NCBI GenBank assembly: GCA_021785405.1
Contig: JAJYFF010000013.1
Coordinates: forward strand, 1-51,860
DNA: 51,860 bases
Direction: 5' to 3'
DNA from: Pseudomonadota bacterium
GTDB taxonomy: Bacteria; Pseudomonadota; Gammaproteobacteria; Steroidobacterales; Steroidobacteraceae
The notes below the pieces were generated by a model. That model was not told the origin of the DNA and did not search any database. It saw nothing but the letters and a program-made list of their open reading frames with translations. Both the position numbers and the translations under genes were made by a program. The stretch's first letter is position 1; every line of letters starts with the position of its first letter. This document shows, one piece after another, positions 41,413-51,565 of this stretch.

Positions 41413-44103
41413 ATGGCGATAGCTCCGAACGAACCGCGGTCCCCCGATTTCACTGCATCGGACATCCTCTCGCCGCACGTTTGGCCGCGTCGTGGAGGGG
41501 CGCCGCCCGTCGGGCTCGACGTGATCTGCATCAAGATCGCGGTGGACTTCCAAGCCATGACCGCGGGCACCGTCGCCCAGCGGCTCGCCTCCAATCTCGA
41601 ACTGCTGCGCGACGCGACCCAGTCCGACGCCGCGTTCCATGCCGCCGTCGATGCCGAGACGGGGGCCTTCACCGACGTATCGGCCGCGTGCAACCCGCTG
41701 ACCGTCGGCAACCCCGAACAACTGCGCGGCCGCGGTCTCGAGACGATGCCCTGGCTGCGGTCGCGCTTCGAGCCGCTCCGGATCTCGGAGCTGCGCGACA
41801 CCGCGCGGGTGCGCGGCGAACAAGCGACGGATGCGGCCGTCTGGTGCGAGCTCGGCATCGGCTCGGTGCTCGCGATCACGTACTTCATCGAGAATCGTCC
41901 CGCGGGCGTGCTCGGGATCGCCGGTGCGCGGCCGCGCGAGCAGTGGGACGTGCAGATGCACCTGATGCTGAAGCTCGTCGGCTCGAGCCTCGCGAGCGGA
42001 CTCGAGCGTCTCGCGATCCAGGCGCGTCTCGCCGATCTGAGCGAGCGCAACGAGCTCGCGATGCACAGCGCGAACGACGGCTTGTGGGACTTCGACACCC
42101 TGAACAACCGCGTGTACCTGTCGCCGCGCTGGAAGGCGATGCTCGGGTACGACGAAACCCAGGTCGGCCAGGCGCCGGACTGGCGCACGCTGGTGCACAT
42201 CGAGGACATGTCGCGCGTGCAGGCCGCGATCCGGGACCACGTCGCGGGCAAGACCGCGATGTTCGAGAGCATGCACCGGATGCGGCATGCGACCGGCGAG
42301 TGGCGCTGGGTGATCAGCCGCGCGAAGGCCAAGGTCGACGACAAGGGGAGGCTGCTGCGCCTGGTCGGCGTCGAGCTCGACATCACCGAGCGCAAGCTCT
42401 ACGAAGAGGCGCTGTTCCGCGAGAAGGAAAGTGCGCAGATCACGCTGCAGAGCATCGGCGACGGGGTGGTCACGACCGACGCGAAGGGCGTGATCGACTA
42501 CATCAATCCGGTCGCCGAACAGCTGACCGGCTGGCGCCTCGAGGACAGTCAGGGGCGGCCGATCGAGGAAGTGTTCCGCGCGTTCCACGAGGAAACCTGC
42601 GAGCCGCTCGAGAATCCGCTCGCCGTCGCGATCCGGCGCACCCGCTCGATCAAGTCGGTGCGGCCGATGTTGCTGATCCGGCGCGACGGCAACGAGATCT
42701 ACATCGAGAGCACCGCCTCGCCGATCCGCGACGGCAGCGGCGCGGTGGCGGGCGGCGTGCTCGTGTTCCACGACGTCAGCGAGGCGCGCGAGCTCAATCG
42801 GCGCCTGTCCTACCACGCGAGTCACGACGTGCTCACCGGTCTCGTGAACCGCCGCGAATTCGAGCACCGGATGGAGCGCGCGCTGAAGAGCGCGAAGGCG
42901 CGGGAAACCTCGTACGCGCTGTGCTATCTCGACCTCGACCAATTCAAGATCGTGAACGACACCTGCGGTCACAGCGCCGGCGATGCGCTGCTCGGCCAGG
43001 TCGGCGGGCTGCTCAAGTCGAAGGTGCGCTGGCGCGACACGCTCGCGCGCCTCGGCGGCGACGAGTTCGCGATCCTGCTCGAGAACTGCACGCTCGACGA
43101 GGCGATGCGGATGGCCGAGACGCTGCGCGACGCGGTACGCAACTTCAAGTTCACCTGGGAGGAGCGCACGTTCCGCCTCGGCGCGAGCATCGGGGTCGTG
43201 CCGATCGCGGCGGAGAACGTCGACGTCGCCGCGGTGCTGAGCGCCGCCGACAACGCGTGCCAGGCCGCGAAACAGGCGGGCCGCAATCGCGTGCACAGCT
43301 TCGAGGAGAACGACCTCGACCTGATGCGCCGGCGCCGCGAGATGCAGTGGGCCGCGCGGATCAACACCGCGCTCGAGGAGGACCGCTTCGAGCTGTTCCG
43401 CCAGACGATCCTGCCCCTCAGGGACCAGGAGAAGGGCGCGCACTACGAGTTGCTGTTACGGATGCGCGACGAGAACGGCAAGATCGTCACGCCCGACAAC
43501 TTCATGACCGCGGCGGAGCACTACGGGCTCACGCCGAACATCGACCGCTGGGTGATCGAGAACGCCTTCCGCTGGCTGGTCTCCGACGCCGACGAGCGCG
43601 AGAAGCTCGCGATGTGCTCGATCAACCTGTCGGGCCTCTCGCTCGGCGACGACAAGTTCCTGCCGTTCGTCATCGAGCAGCTGACGCGCAGCGGCCTCGA
43701 CGCGACCAAGATCTGCTTCGAGATCACCGAGACCGCGGCGATCGCGAGCTTCGCGCAGGCCAACCGCTTCATCCAGTCGCTGAAGGAACTCGGCTGCAAG
43801 TTCGCGCTCGACGACTTCGGCTCCGGGTTGTCCTCGTTCGGCTACCTGAAACACTTCCCGGTCGACTTCCTGAAGATCGACGGCGCGTTCGTGAAGGAAA
43901 TCCTGCACGAGGACATCGACTACGAGATGGTGCGCTCGATCAACCAGATCGGCCACCTGACCGACAAGCGCACGATCGCGGAATTCGCGGAGAACGCCGC
44001 GATCATCGAGAAGCTGCGCGAGCTCGGCGTCGACTACGCGCAAGGCTACGGGATCTCCCAGCCGCAGCGGATCGGCAAGGCCGCGGTCGCGAAGGAGTCC
44101 TGA
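41413..44103 (+). CDS. GAF-PAS-PAS-GGDEF-EAL c-di-GMP signalling protein
   Basis: An 896-aa soluble sensor. A GAF-like region (~55-200) is followed by PAS/PAC (~205-330) and a second PAS (~335-460). The GGDEF domain (~462-630) has an intact active site GGDEF (548-552) and inhibitory RxxD (RWRD, 539-542). The EAL domain (~645-890) has ELL at 679-681 in place of EAL, with all other key residues kept: SINLS, ITE, DDFGSG (800-805), KIDG, AEFAEN and QGYG. Both synthesis and breakdown of c-di-GMP are thus possible. The start at 41413 lacks a good ribosome-binding site, and the ATG at 41557 is an alternative. It converges with nadC. Confidence 0.9.
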   Translation: MAIAPNEPRSPDFTASDILSPHVWPRRGGAPPVGLDVICIKIAVDFQAMTAGTVAQRLASNLELLRDATQSDAAFHAAVDAETGAFTDVSAACNPLTVGNPEQLRGRGLETMPWLRSRFEPLRISELRDTARVRGEQATDAAVWCELGIGSVLAITYFIENRPAGVLGIAGARPREQWDVQMHLMLKLVGSSLASGLERLAIQARLADLSERNELAMHSANDGLWDFDTLNNRVYLSPRWKAMLGYDETQVGQAPDWRTLVHIEDMSRVQAAIRDHVAGKTAMFESMHRMRHATGEWRWVISRAKAKVDDKGRLLRLVGVELDITERKLYEEALFREKESAQITLQSIGDGVVTTDAKGVIDYINPVAEQLTGWRLEDSQGRPIEEVFRAFHEETCEPLENPLAVAIRRTRSIKSVRPMLLIRRDGNEIYIESTASPIRDGSGAVAGGVLVFHDVSEARELNRRLSYHASHDVLTGLVNRREFEHRMERALKSAKARETSYALCYLDLDQFKIVNDTCGHSAGDALLGQVGGLLKSKVRWRDTLARLGGDEFAILLENCTLDEAMRMAETLRDAVRNFKFTWEERTFRLGASIGVVPIAAENVDVAAVLSAADNACQAAKQAGRNRVHSFEENDLDLMRRRREMQWAARINTALEEDRFELFRQTILPLRDQEKGAHYELLLRMRDENGKIVTPDNFMTAAEHYGLTPNIDRWVIENAFRWLVSDADEREKLAMCSINLSGLSLGDDKFLPFVIEQLTRSGLDATKICFEITETAAIASFAQANRFIQSLKELGCKFALDDFGSGLSSFGYLKHFPVDFLKIDGAFVKEILHEDIDYEMVRSINQIGHLTDKRTIAEFAENAAIIEKLRELGVDYAQGYGISQPQRIGKAAVAKES

Positions 44104-44130
44104 GGCGGCGCACGCCGGCCCGGGCGGCGC

Positions 44131-45051
44131 TCAGTCGCTCCAGGCGAAGCGCATCGACAGGTCGACCGCGCGCACGTGCTTCGTGATCGAGCCGACCGAT
44201 ACGAAGTCCACGCCGGTCTCGGCGATCGCCCGCACCTCGCGCTCGCCGACGCCGCCGGAGGCTTCCAGCGCGAGCGGGCGCGCCGCGGCGCGGTTGAGTG
44301 CGACGGCCGCGCGCATCTGCGGGATCGTGAAGTCATCGATCAACGCGGTGTCGGCGCCGGCCGCGATCGCCTCGCGCAGTTCCTCGAGCGACTCCACTTC
44401 GACTTCGACCGGCGCGCCGGGCGCCGACGCGCGCGCGGCCGCGACCGCGGCCGTGATCCCGCCGGCGGCGACGATGTGGTTCTCCTTGATCAGGATCGCA
44501 TCGTAGAGGCCGAACCGGTGGTTCCGCGCGCCGCCGACGCGGACCGCATACTTCTGGGCGGTGCGCAACCCGGGGATCGTCTTGCGGGTGTCGAGCACGG
44601 TGCAGCCGGTGCCGAGTACGAGGGCGGCATAGCGGCGCGCGGCGGTCGCGGTCGCCGACAGCAGTTGCAGGAAATTCAGCGCGGTGCGCTCACCGCTGAG
44701 CAGTGCCCGCGCCGGCCCGGTGATCTCGAGCACCGTCTGGGCGGGCTCGACGAGTTCGCCTTCCTCGATCCGCCAATCGATCCGTACCCGCGGATCGAGC
44801 GCCGCGAAACAGGCGTCGACCCAGGGGCGACCGCAGATCACCGCGGATTCCCGGGCGATCACGCGCGCATGGCCCCGTCGCTCGGGCGGGATCAACGCGG
44901 CGGTCAAATCGCCGGCGCCGAGGTCCTCCTCGAGCGCTCGGGCGACCTGCGCCGCGAGATCCGCCGGCGGCGGCGGGAGGCTCGGCGGGCGCGCGGCCGC
45001 GAGCGTGATCGGGTCGATCGGGGGTCGGGACTCTGGGGGAGCGGTGCTCAT
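44131..45051 (-). CDS. nadC: Nicotinate-nucleotide pyrophosphorylase (carboxylating)
   Basis: A 306-aa quinolinate phosphoribosyltransferase for NAD synthesis. Blocks are [61 protein letters not shown] is the catalytic region (read here in parts: [19 protein letters not shown]), [14 protein letters not shown] and SVGSITKH. The first ~30 residues ([10 protein letters not shown] and PPSLPPPP) are Pro-rich and extra compared with the usual start, so translation may begin further in. It is divergent from grxD. A good minus-strand promoter lies at 45064-45092. Confidence 0.95.
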   Translation of the reverse strand: MSTAPPESRPPIDPITLAAARPPSLPPPPADLAAQVARALEEDLGAGDLTAALIPPERRGHARVIARESAVICGRPWVDACFAALDPRVRIDWRIEEGELVEPAQTVLEITGPARALLSGERTALNFLQLLSATATAARRYAALVLGTGCTVLDTRKTIPGLRTAQKYAVRVGGARNHRFGLYDAILIKENHIVAAGGITAAVAAARASAPGAPVEVEVESLEELREAIAAGADTALIDDFTIPQMRAAVALNRAAARPLALEASGGVGEREVRAIAETGVDFVSVGSITKHVRAVDLSMRFAWSD

Positions 45052-45063
45052 CGCCGGGCTGGA

Positions 45064-45092
45064 AGAATAGGTGACGGACCCCGATAATTCAA
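45064..45092 (-). promoter_or_regulatory. Promoter of nadC
   Basis: On the minus strand, TTGAAT (45087-45092) and TATTCT (45064-45069) with a 17-bp spacer. The -10 box is only 12 bp from the ATG, which would give an almost leaderless transcript or point to a later start codon. Confidence 0.5.
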
Positions 45093-45128
45093 CGATCGAG
45101 CCTCGAACATCCACCCTGGAGATTGACC

Positions 45129-45452
45129 ATGAACGCCATCGATCGCATCAAGACTCAGCTGGCCTCCGCGCCGGTCGTCCTGTACATGAAGGGAACCCCG
45201 GACTTTCCGCAGTGCGGGTTCTCCGCGCAGACGGTCGGTGCGCTGCGGGCCTGCAACGCGAAGTTCGCGCATTTCAACATCTTCGAGGACCCGGAGGTCC
45301 GCGAGGCGCTGAAGACGTACTCGAACTGGCCGACGTTTCCGCAGCTCTACGTGAACGGCGAGCTGATCGGCGGCTGCGACATCACGCTCGAGATGTACCG
45401 TTCCGGGGAGCTCCGCAAGATGCTCTCGGAGGCCGGTGCGGTCGCCGCCTGA
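45129..45452 (+). CDS. grxD: Monothiol glutaredoxin (CGFS type)
   Basis: A 107-aa Grx4-type protein that carries or stores [2Fe-2S] clusters. The active site CGFS is at 29-32 ([10 protein letters not shown]), with the conserved VLYMKGTP before it, [19 protein letters not shown] after it, and TVGAL helix residues for glutathione binding. GGAG is 7 bases upstream of the ATG. It converges with rnt across 31 bp. Confidence 0.96.
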   Translation: MNAIDRIKTQLASAPVVLYMKGTPDFPQCGFSAQTVGALRACNAKFAHFNIFEDPEVREALKTYSNWPTFPQLYVNGELIGGCDITLEMYRSGELRKMLSEAGAVAA

Positions 45453-45477
45453 GCGCCGCGTTCGCGGGTGGGGCCCG

Positions 45478-45497
45478 CCGCCGTCAGTCGACGGCGG
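45478..45497. terminator. Hairpin at the convergent grxD/rnt junction
   Basis: A perfect 8-bp stem (45478-45485 with 45490-45497) and loop AGTC, overlapping the rnt stop codon. No T-run. Probably a shared 3' structure. Confidence 0.4.
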
Positions 45498-46167
45498 GGT
45501 CCTCGTCCGGTCGCGGTAACGGACCCATCGAGGCGATCCGCCGCCGGCTCGCCTCGTACACGCCCTGGAACTGGTTGCAGACCGCGCAGAACAGATCCGC
45601 GGTGCGCTCGGCGTCGTAGCCGGCCGAATGCGCCGCGGAGGCATCCCAGTCGAAGCCGGCGGCGAGCGTCGCGCGCATCAGCACCGTCTGGCCGTAGGCG
45701 ACGCCGCCGAGGGTCGCGGTGTCGAAGCTCGAGAACGGGTGGAACGGGTTGCGCTTGATCTGCGTGCGCTCGACCGCGGCGTTCAGGAAGTTCAAGTCGA
45801 AGAACGCATTGTGGCCGACCAGCACCGCGCGGGTGCACTCGGCCGCACGGACGGCGTTGCGTACCTGCTGGAAGATGCGCTGCAACGCATCGCTCTCGGG
45901 GATCGCCGGACGCAGCGGATGGTACGGATCGATGCCGTTCACCGCGAGCGACGCGGCCTCGAGGTTCGCGCCCTCGAACGGCTGCACGTGGTATCGCACC
46001 GTCTCGCCGCGCGCGAGCGATCCGTCCGCGCGCATTTCGATCGGCACCGCCGCGATCTCGAGCAGCGCGTCGGTGCGCGCATTGAAGCCGCCGGTCTCGA
46101 CGTCGACGACGACGGGCAGGAATCCGCGGAATCGCGTCGCCATCGTGATCGGCGGCAGCGAGCTCAT
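45484..46167 (-). CDS. rnt: Ribonuclease T
   Basis: A 227-aa DEDDh 3'-exonuclease that trims tRNA and other stable RNA 3' ends. Catalytic residues are in [11 protein letters not shown] (Asp, Glu), [11 protein letters not shown] (Asp) and [14 protein letters not shown] (His, Asp). RNase T is found almost only in gammaproteobacteria, which helps to place the organism. The start at 46167 overlaps the pyrC stop in ATGA, so it ends the three-gene operon M17 peptidase-pyrC-rnt. Confidence 0.96.
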   Translation of the reverse strand: MSSLPPITMATRFRGFLPVVVDVETGGFNARTDALLEIAAVPIEMRADGSLARGETVRYHVQPFEGANLEAASLAVNGIDPYHPLRPAIPESDALQRIFQQVRNAVRAAECTRAVLVGHNAFFDLNFLNAAVERTQIKRNPFHPFSSFDTATLGGVAYGQTVLMRATLAAGFDWDASAAHSAGYDAERTADLFCAVCNQFQGVYEASRRRIASMGPLPRPDEDPAVD

Positions 46168-47210
46168 GCGCCGCTCTCCGCCTCGATCCGCCAACGCACC
46201 GTCTCGCCCGCGCGGTACGGCACCAGCTGCCCGTCGCCGAACGCGTAGCGGTCCGGCACCGTCCACGGCGCTTCGACCAAGGTCAGCGTCTCGCGGTGCG
46301 GCTCGAGACCGTAGAACTCGGCGCCGAAACGGCTCGCGAAGCCGGCGAGGCGGTCGAGCCGGCCGGCGGCCTCGAAGACCTCCGCGTACAACTCGATCGC
46401 CGCGTGCGCGGTGAACATGCCCGCGCAGCCACACGCGCTTTCCTTCGTCGCGCGCTCGTGGGGCGCGCTGTCGGTGCCGAGGAAGAACCGCGACTCGCCG
46501 CCGGTGGCCGCTTCGACCAGGGCGCACCGGTCCGCCTCGCGCTTCAGCACCGGCAGGCAGTAGTAGTGGGGCCGCAGGCCGCCCGCGAACAACGCGCCGC
46601 GGTTGTGCAGCAGGTGTTGCGGCGTGATCGTGGCGGCGACGCCCGCGCGCGCCGAACGGACGAAGTCGACCGCGTGCCGGGTGGTGATGTGCTCGACGAC
46701 GATCCGCAGCGACGCGAATCGTGCGGCGAGCGGCGCGAGCACGTCGTCCAGGAATCGCGCCTCGCGGTCGAACGGGTCCACCGCGGGATCCGGCGTCTCG
46801 CCGTGGACGAGCAGCGGCAGTCCGACCTCGGCCATGCGTTCGAGCGCCGCGAACGTGCGGTCGACGTCGGCGACGCCGGCATCGGAGTGCGTGGTCGCGC
46901 CGGCCGGGTAGAGTTTCACCCCGTGCACGATGCCGCTCGCCTTCGCCCGCGCGATCTCCTCGGGCGTGGTGCTCTCGGTCAGATACAGCGTCATCAGCGG
47001 CTCGAAGCCGCTGGCCGGCGGCAGCGCCGCGAGGATCCGATGCCGGTACGCGCGCGCCGCCTCGGTCGTCGTGATCGGCGGGCGCAGGTTCGGCATCACG
47101 ATCGCGCGGCCGAATCGCCGCGCGGTGAACGGGGCGACGGCCGCGAGCGCCGCGCCGTCGCGCAGGTGGACGTGCCAGTCGTCCGGCCGGGGAATCGTGA
47201 TCCGCCTCAT
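46164..47210 (-). CDS. pyrC: Dihydroorotase
   Basis: A 348-aa class II dihydroorotase (third step of pyrimidine synthesis). Zinc ligands are in [10 protein letters not shown], the carboxylated Lys is in [12 protein letters not shown], and further His are in LLVHGE and [11 protein letters not shown]. The catalytic Asp is in FLGTDSAPH. Full length. It overlaps both neighbours by 4 bp (ATGA), an unusually tight arrangement between a peptidase gene and an RNase gene. Confidence 0.97.
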   Translation of the reverse strand: MRRITIPRPDDWHVHLRDGAALAAVAPFTARRFGRAIVMPNLRPPITTTEAARAYRHRILAALPPASGFEPLMTLYLTESTTPEEIARAKASGIVHGVKLYPAGATTHSDAGVADVDRTFAALERMAEVGLPLLVHGETPDPAVDPFDREARFLDDVLAPLAARFASLRIVVEHITTRHAVDFVRSARAGVAATITPQHLLHNRGALFAGGLRPHYYCLPVLKREADRCALVEAATGGESRFFLGTDSAPHERATKESACGCAGMFTAHAAIELYAEVFEAAGRLDRLAGFASRFGAEFYGLEPHRETLTLVEAPWTVPDRYAFGDGQLVPYRAGETVRWRIEAESGA

Positions 47211-48757
47211 GCGCGGCCCTGCGCGCGGGGCCAGCGCTGCGCGAGCAACTCGAGCGTGAAGCGCACGCCGAAGCCGGTCACGTCGGTGCCGACGTGCGCG
47301 AGTCCGCCGCGGCGCTGACCCGCCGCGAGGTCGAGGTGCAGCCACGCGATCTCGCGCGGCACGAATCGCTGCAGGAACCGCGCGGCGAGGATGTGGTCGC
47401 CCTTGCCGTCGACCGCGCATTGCAGGATGTCGGCGATCGCGCTGTCGAGGTCCGTGTCGTAATCGGCGTCCATCGGAAAGCACCAGACCCGTTCGCCGCT
47501 CGCGACCCCGGCCGCCTCGATCGCGTCGCGCGTCGCGAGGCGGTTCGTGAACGCGCCGCTGTAGCGCTCGGTCAGCGCGCGCACGCAGGCGCCCGTCAGG
47601 GTCGCGTAATCGATGATCAAGCGCGGGCGGGTCGCGGCCGCGAGGCTCAGCGCGTCGGCGAGCACCATGCGTCCCTCGGCGTCCGTGTGGATCACCTGGA
47701 TCGTCGTTCCATCGTGCGCCCGGACGACCTCCTGGGGGAGGTAGGAGGTCGGGCCGATCCGGTTCTCCGTGATCGCGAGCCAGCAGTCGACCGCGGTCCG
47801 CTCGCCGAGCGCCCGCAGCGCGTGCAGACAGCCGAGCGCGACCGCGCTGCCCTGCATGTCGGTGTGCATCTCGAGCATGCCCGCATGCGCCTTGAGGTTG
47901 GTGCCGCCGGTGTCGAAACAGATGCCCTTGCCGACCAGGCACACGGCCGCGCGTCCGGCGCCGCGCGGGCGGTACGACAGGCGGGCGATCCCGGCGTCGC
48001 GCGCGGCGTTGCCGCGGGCGACCGCGAGGAACGCGCCCGCGCCGAGTCGGTGCAGGTGCCGCTCGTCGTAGAACTCGAACTTCAGGCCGTTGCGCCGCGC
48101 ATACTCGGCGAGCAGTCGGCGGTACGCGCCGGCGTCGAGCAGGTTCGGCGGCAGCGCGGTCAACCAGCGCGCCAGGTTGTTGCCGGCGGCGCTCGCGAGT
48201 TCGCGATCGAGGCCGGCCAGCCGCGTGCGCGCAACGAGATCGATGCGCGCCAACGGCGCGACGGGACGCTCGGCCTTGAAATTCGGCAGGCGGAACGCCG
48301 CGGCTTGCAGCGCGGCGACGCCGGCCCGCAGCGCCGCATCGGCGGGTTCGGCGGCGAGCCCGTGCGCGAGCAACAGCACGCGGGTCGGCGCATCCTCGAG
48401 CGCGGCGCGCGCGGCCTTGCCGGCCGCGAGCAATCGTTCGTAGGGGCTCATCGCCGCGTCGACGATCGCGACCGCGACCCGGGTCTCGGCGCGCGCGCCG
48501 ATCGTTCGCGTGAAGATTTCGCCCGGGCGCCGCCGTTTCGCGACGAACGCGCGCTGCAGCGCCGAGAATTCCGGCCCGAGCGCGATCCAGTCGGCGCGCG
48601 ACGGCGCCGGCGGCAGCAACACGAGCGCCGCCGGATGACGGGCGAGCGTCACCGCGCCCGGGCGCGAGCGGATCGTGCGGACCGGGACGAGCAAGCGCTC
48701 GAGCGGCAGCCGCGCCGGCATTTCGTGTGAACGCAAGCGCTGAGCTCGCTTGACCAT
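47207..48757 (-). CDS. M17-family (leucyl) aminopeptidase
   Basis: A 516-aa M17 peptidase. The C-terminal catalytic domain has [11 protein letters not shown] (Lys, Asp), [10 protein letters not shown] (Asp), the [16 protein letters not shown] segment and [14 protein letters not shown] (Asp, Glu, Arg). All metal ligands are kept. The motif wording differs from PepA ([14 protein letters not shown] instead of FDTGGISIKP, HTDAEGR instead of NTDAEGR) and is closer to PepB-like members. The N-terminal ~190 residues are variable. The start is ATG 48757; an ATG at 48721 is an alternative. It is first of the operon with pyrC and rnt and divergent from aceE (134 bp between). Confidence 0.9.
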   Translation of the reverse strand: MVKRAQRLRSHEMPARLPLERLLVPVRTIRSRPGAVTLARHPAALVLLPPAPSRADWIALGPEFSALQRAFVAKRRRPGEIFTRTIGARAETRVAVAIVDAAMSPYERLLAAGKAARAALEDAPTRVLLLAHGLAAEPADAALRAGVAALQAAAFRLPNFKAERPVAPLARIDLVARTRLAGLDRELASAAGNNLARWLTALPPNLLDAGAYRRLLAEYARRNGLKFEFYDERHLHRLGAGAFLAVARGNAARDAGIARLSYRPRGAGRAAVCLVGKGICFDTGGTNLKAHAGMLEMHTDMQGSAVALGCLHALRALGERTAVDCWLAITENRIGPTSYLPQEVVRAHDGTTIQVIHTDAEGRMVLADALSLAAATRPRLIIDYATLTGACVRALTERYSGAFTNRLATRDAIEAAGVASGERVWCFPMDADYDTDLDSAIADILQCAVDGKGDHILAARFLQRFVPREIAWLHLDLAAGQRRGGLAHVGTDVTGFGVRFTLELLAQRWPRAQGRA

Positions 48758-48891
48758 GAAAAATCAAACCCCGAAGATAGCGCTTTCGTGAAACATCGCT
48801 GGTCGACGCTGCGCCGGCGCCGCGACGCGCCCTCCATGTTAACAGGACACGCGCGCCGCTGCATGAAGGCCCGCCATCCCGAAGGTTCCTT

Positions 48892-51555
48892 ATGACCGAA
48901 AGATCGCCCTACGAAGACATCGATCCCGCGGAGACTCAGGAGTGGCTCGAGTCGATCGATTCCGTGATCCGCACGGAAGGACCGCAGCGAGCGCATTTCC
49001 TGCTCGAGAAGCTCGTCGACTTCACGCGCCGGTCCGGCACCTACCTGCCGTTCAAGCCGAACACCGCGTATCTCAACACGATCTCGAAGATCCAGGAGCC
49101 CGAGTATCCCGGCGATCGGTCGTTGGAACGTCGCAATGAGGCGTTCATGCGTTGGAACGCGATGGCGATGGTCGTGCAGGCGAATCGCGAGACCGCCGAG
49201 TACGGCGGCCACATCGCGACCTACGCATCGGCGGCCACGCTCTACGAAGTCGGGTTCAACCACTTCTGGCGGGCGCCCAACGCGAAGCATCCCGGCGATC
49301 TCGTGTTCATGCAGGGGCACTCGAGTCCGGGCATCTACGCGCGGGCGTATCTCGAAGGGCGCCTCGGCGAGGCGGAGCTCATGAAATTCCGCCGCGAGGT
49401 CGGCGGCGGCGGGCTCTCCTCCTACCCGCATCCCTGGCTGATGCCCCATTTCTGGCAGTTCCCGACGGTGTCGATGGGCCTCGGCCCGATGAACGCGATC
49501 TTCCAGGCGCGGTTCATCCGCTATCTCGAGCACCGGGGCCTGATGCCCGATTCCGACCGCAAGGTCTGGTGCTTCCTCGGCGACGGCGAGATGGACGAGC
49601 CGGAGTCGATGGGCGCGTTGACGATGCCGGTGCGCGAGAAGCTCGACAACTTGATCTTCGTGATCAACTGCAATCTGCAGCGACTCGACGGTCCGGTTCG
49701 CGGCAACGGCAAGATCATCCAGGAGCTCGAGGCGGCGTTCCTCGGCGCCGGCTGGAACGTGATCAAGGTCTTGTGGGGTTCGCGCTGGGATCCGCTCCTC
49801 GAACGCGACACCAAGGGATTGCTGAAGCGGCTGATGGAGGAGTGCGTCGACGGCGAGTACCAGAACTTCAAGTCGAAGGGCGGCGCCTACACCCGCGAGC
49901 ACTTCTTCGGCAAGTACCCGGAACTTCGCGAGATGGTCGCGAACATGTCGGACGAGGAGATCTGGCGCCTCAATCGCGGCGGCCACGATCCGCAGAAGGT
50001 GTACGCGGCGTATGCCGCCGCGGTCGCGCACAAGGGCGCGCCGACCGTGATCCTCGCGAAGACCGTGAAGGGCTACGGACTCGGCAAGGGCGCCGAAGGC
50101 ATCAACGCGGCGCACCAGCAGAAGAAGCTCAACGAGGATTCGCTGAAGGACTTCCGCGACCGCTTCAACATCTCGATCACCGACCAGGAGATCGAAGGCT
50201 TGTCGTTCCGCAAGCCGCCCCCGGACAGCGAGGAGATCCGCTACCTGCAGGAGCGGCGCAAGGCGCTCGGCGGCTACCTGCCGGCGCGCACCGACGACGC
50301 GCCGCCGTTGATCGTGCCGCCGCTGGAGTCGTTCAAGGCCCTGCTCGAGGGCACCGGCGAACGCGAGATCTCGACGACGATGGCGCTGGTGCGGCTGCTG
50401 ACCGCGCTCGTGAAGGACAAGAACGTCGGCTCGCACGTCGTGCCGATCATTCCCGACGAGGCGCGCACCTTCGGCATGGAGGGGATGTTCCGCCAGATCG
50501 GCATCTACTCCTCGGTCGGCCAGCTGTACACGCCCCAGGATGCGGATCAGCTGATGTACTACCGCGAGGACAAGAAGGGCCAGATCCTCGAGGAAGGGAT
50601 CAACGAGGCCGGTGCGCTGTGCTCGTGGATCGCGGCATCGACCGCGTACTCGAACCACGGGATCAACATGATCCCGTTCTACGTGTTCTACTCGATGTTC
50701 GGCTTCCAGCGCGTCGGCGACTTCATCTGGGCCGCGGGCGACAGCCAGGCGCGAGGCTTCCTGATCGGCGCGACCGCGGGGCGCACCACGCTCGCGGGCG
50801 AGGGACTGCAGCATCAGGACGGCCACAGCCAGCTCGTCGCGACCACGGTGCCGAACTGCGTCGCCTACGATCCGACCTTTGCGTACGAACTCGCGGTGAT
50901 CGTGCACGACGGTATGCGGCGGATGTACCAGGAGCGCGAGCGGGTCTTCTACTACATCACCTGCATGAACGAGAACTACGTCCACCCGCCGATGCCGGCG
51001 GGGGTCGAGCAGGGCATCCTGAACGGGATGTACCTGCTGCAGATCGGCGGCCGGGGCAAGGTGCGCGCGACGCTGTTCGGGTCCGGCACGATCCTGCGCG
51101 AGGTGATCGCGGCGGCGGCGATCCTGGAGGGCGATTTCGGGGTGCCGGCGGACGTGTATTCGGTGCCGAGCTTCAGCGAGCTGCGCCGCGAGGCGCTCGG
51201 CGTCGAGCGCTGGAACATGCTGCATCCGGAGGACGCGCCGCGCAAACCCTACGTCGTGCAAGCGCTCGGCGATCGCGACGGCCCGTTCATCGCGGCGACC
51301 GACTACGTGAAGACGGTTCCGGACCAGATCCGTCAGTGGGTGCCGGGCCGGTACGTCGTGCTCGGTACCGACGGGTATGGCCGTAGCGACTCGCGCGCCG
51401 AGCTGCGGCGGTTCTTCGAGGTCGATCGCCACTACGTCGTCGTCGCCGCGCTGAAGGCGCTGGCCGACGAAGGGAAGATCGACCGTGATACCGTGGTGCG
51501 AGCGATCAAGCAGTTCGGGATCGACCCGGACAAACCGAATCCTCCGAGCGTTTAG
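48892..51555 (+). CDS. aceE: Pyruvate dehydrogenase E1 component (homodimeric)
   Basis: An 887-aa thiamine diphosphate enzyme decarboxylating pyruvate and acetylating the lipoyl domain of E2. The ThDP/Mg motif is GDGEMDEPES with the closing NCN (VINCNLQRLDG). Other blocks are YGGHIATYASAATLYEVGFNHFW, FMQGHSSPGIYARAYLEGRL and LQHQDGHSQL. It is the single-chain type typical of gamma- and betaproteobacteria. GAAGG (48881-48885) is the ribosome-binding site. It is followed after 10 bp by aceF. Confidence 0.98.
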   Translation: MTERSPYEDIDPAETQEWLESIDSVIRTEGPQRAHFLLEKLVDFTRRSGTYLPFKPNTAYLNTISKIQEPEYPGDRSLERRNEAFMRWNAMAMVVQANRETAEYGGHIATYASAATLYEVGFNHFWRAPNAKHPGDLVFMQGHSSPGIYARAYLEGRLGEAELMKFRREVGGGGLSSYPHPWLMPHFWQFPTVSMGLGPMNAIFQARFIRYLEHRGLMPDSDRKVWCFLGDGEMDEPESMGALTMPVREKLDNLIFVINCNLQRLDGPVRGNGKIIQELEAAFLGAGWNVIKVLWGSRWDPLLERDTKGLLKRLMEECVDGEYQNFKSKGGAYTREHFFGKYPELREMVANMSDEEIWRLNRGGHDPQKVYAAYAAAVAHKGAPTVILAKTVKGYGLGKGAEGINAAHQQKKLNEDSLKDFRDRFNISITDQEIEGLSFRKPPPDSEEIRYLQERRKALGGYLPARTDDAPPLIVPPLESFKALLEGTGEREISTTMALVRLLTALVKDKNVGSHVVPIIPDEARTFGMEGMFRQIGIYSSVGQLYTPQDADQLMYYREDKKGQILEEGINEAGALCSWIAASTAYSNHGINMIPFYVFYSMFGFQRVGDFIWAAGDSQARGFLIGATAGRTTLAGEGLQHQDGHSQLVATTVPNCVAYDPTFAYELAVIVHDGMRRMYQERERVFYYITCMNENYVHPPMPAGVEQGILNGMYLLQIGGRGKVRATLFGSGTILREVIAAAAILEGDFGVPADVYSVPSFSELRREALGVERWNMLHPEDAPRKPYVVQALGDRDGPFIAATDYVKTVPDQIRQWVPGRYVVLGTDGYGRSDSRAELRRFFEVDRHYVVVAALKALADEGKIDRDTVVRAIKQFGIDPDKPNPPSV

Positions 51556-51565
51556 GCGCAATATC

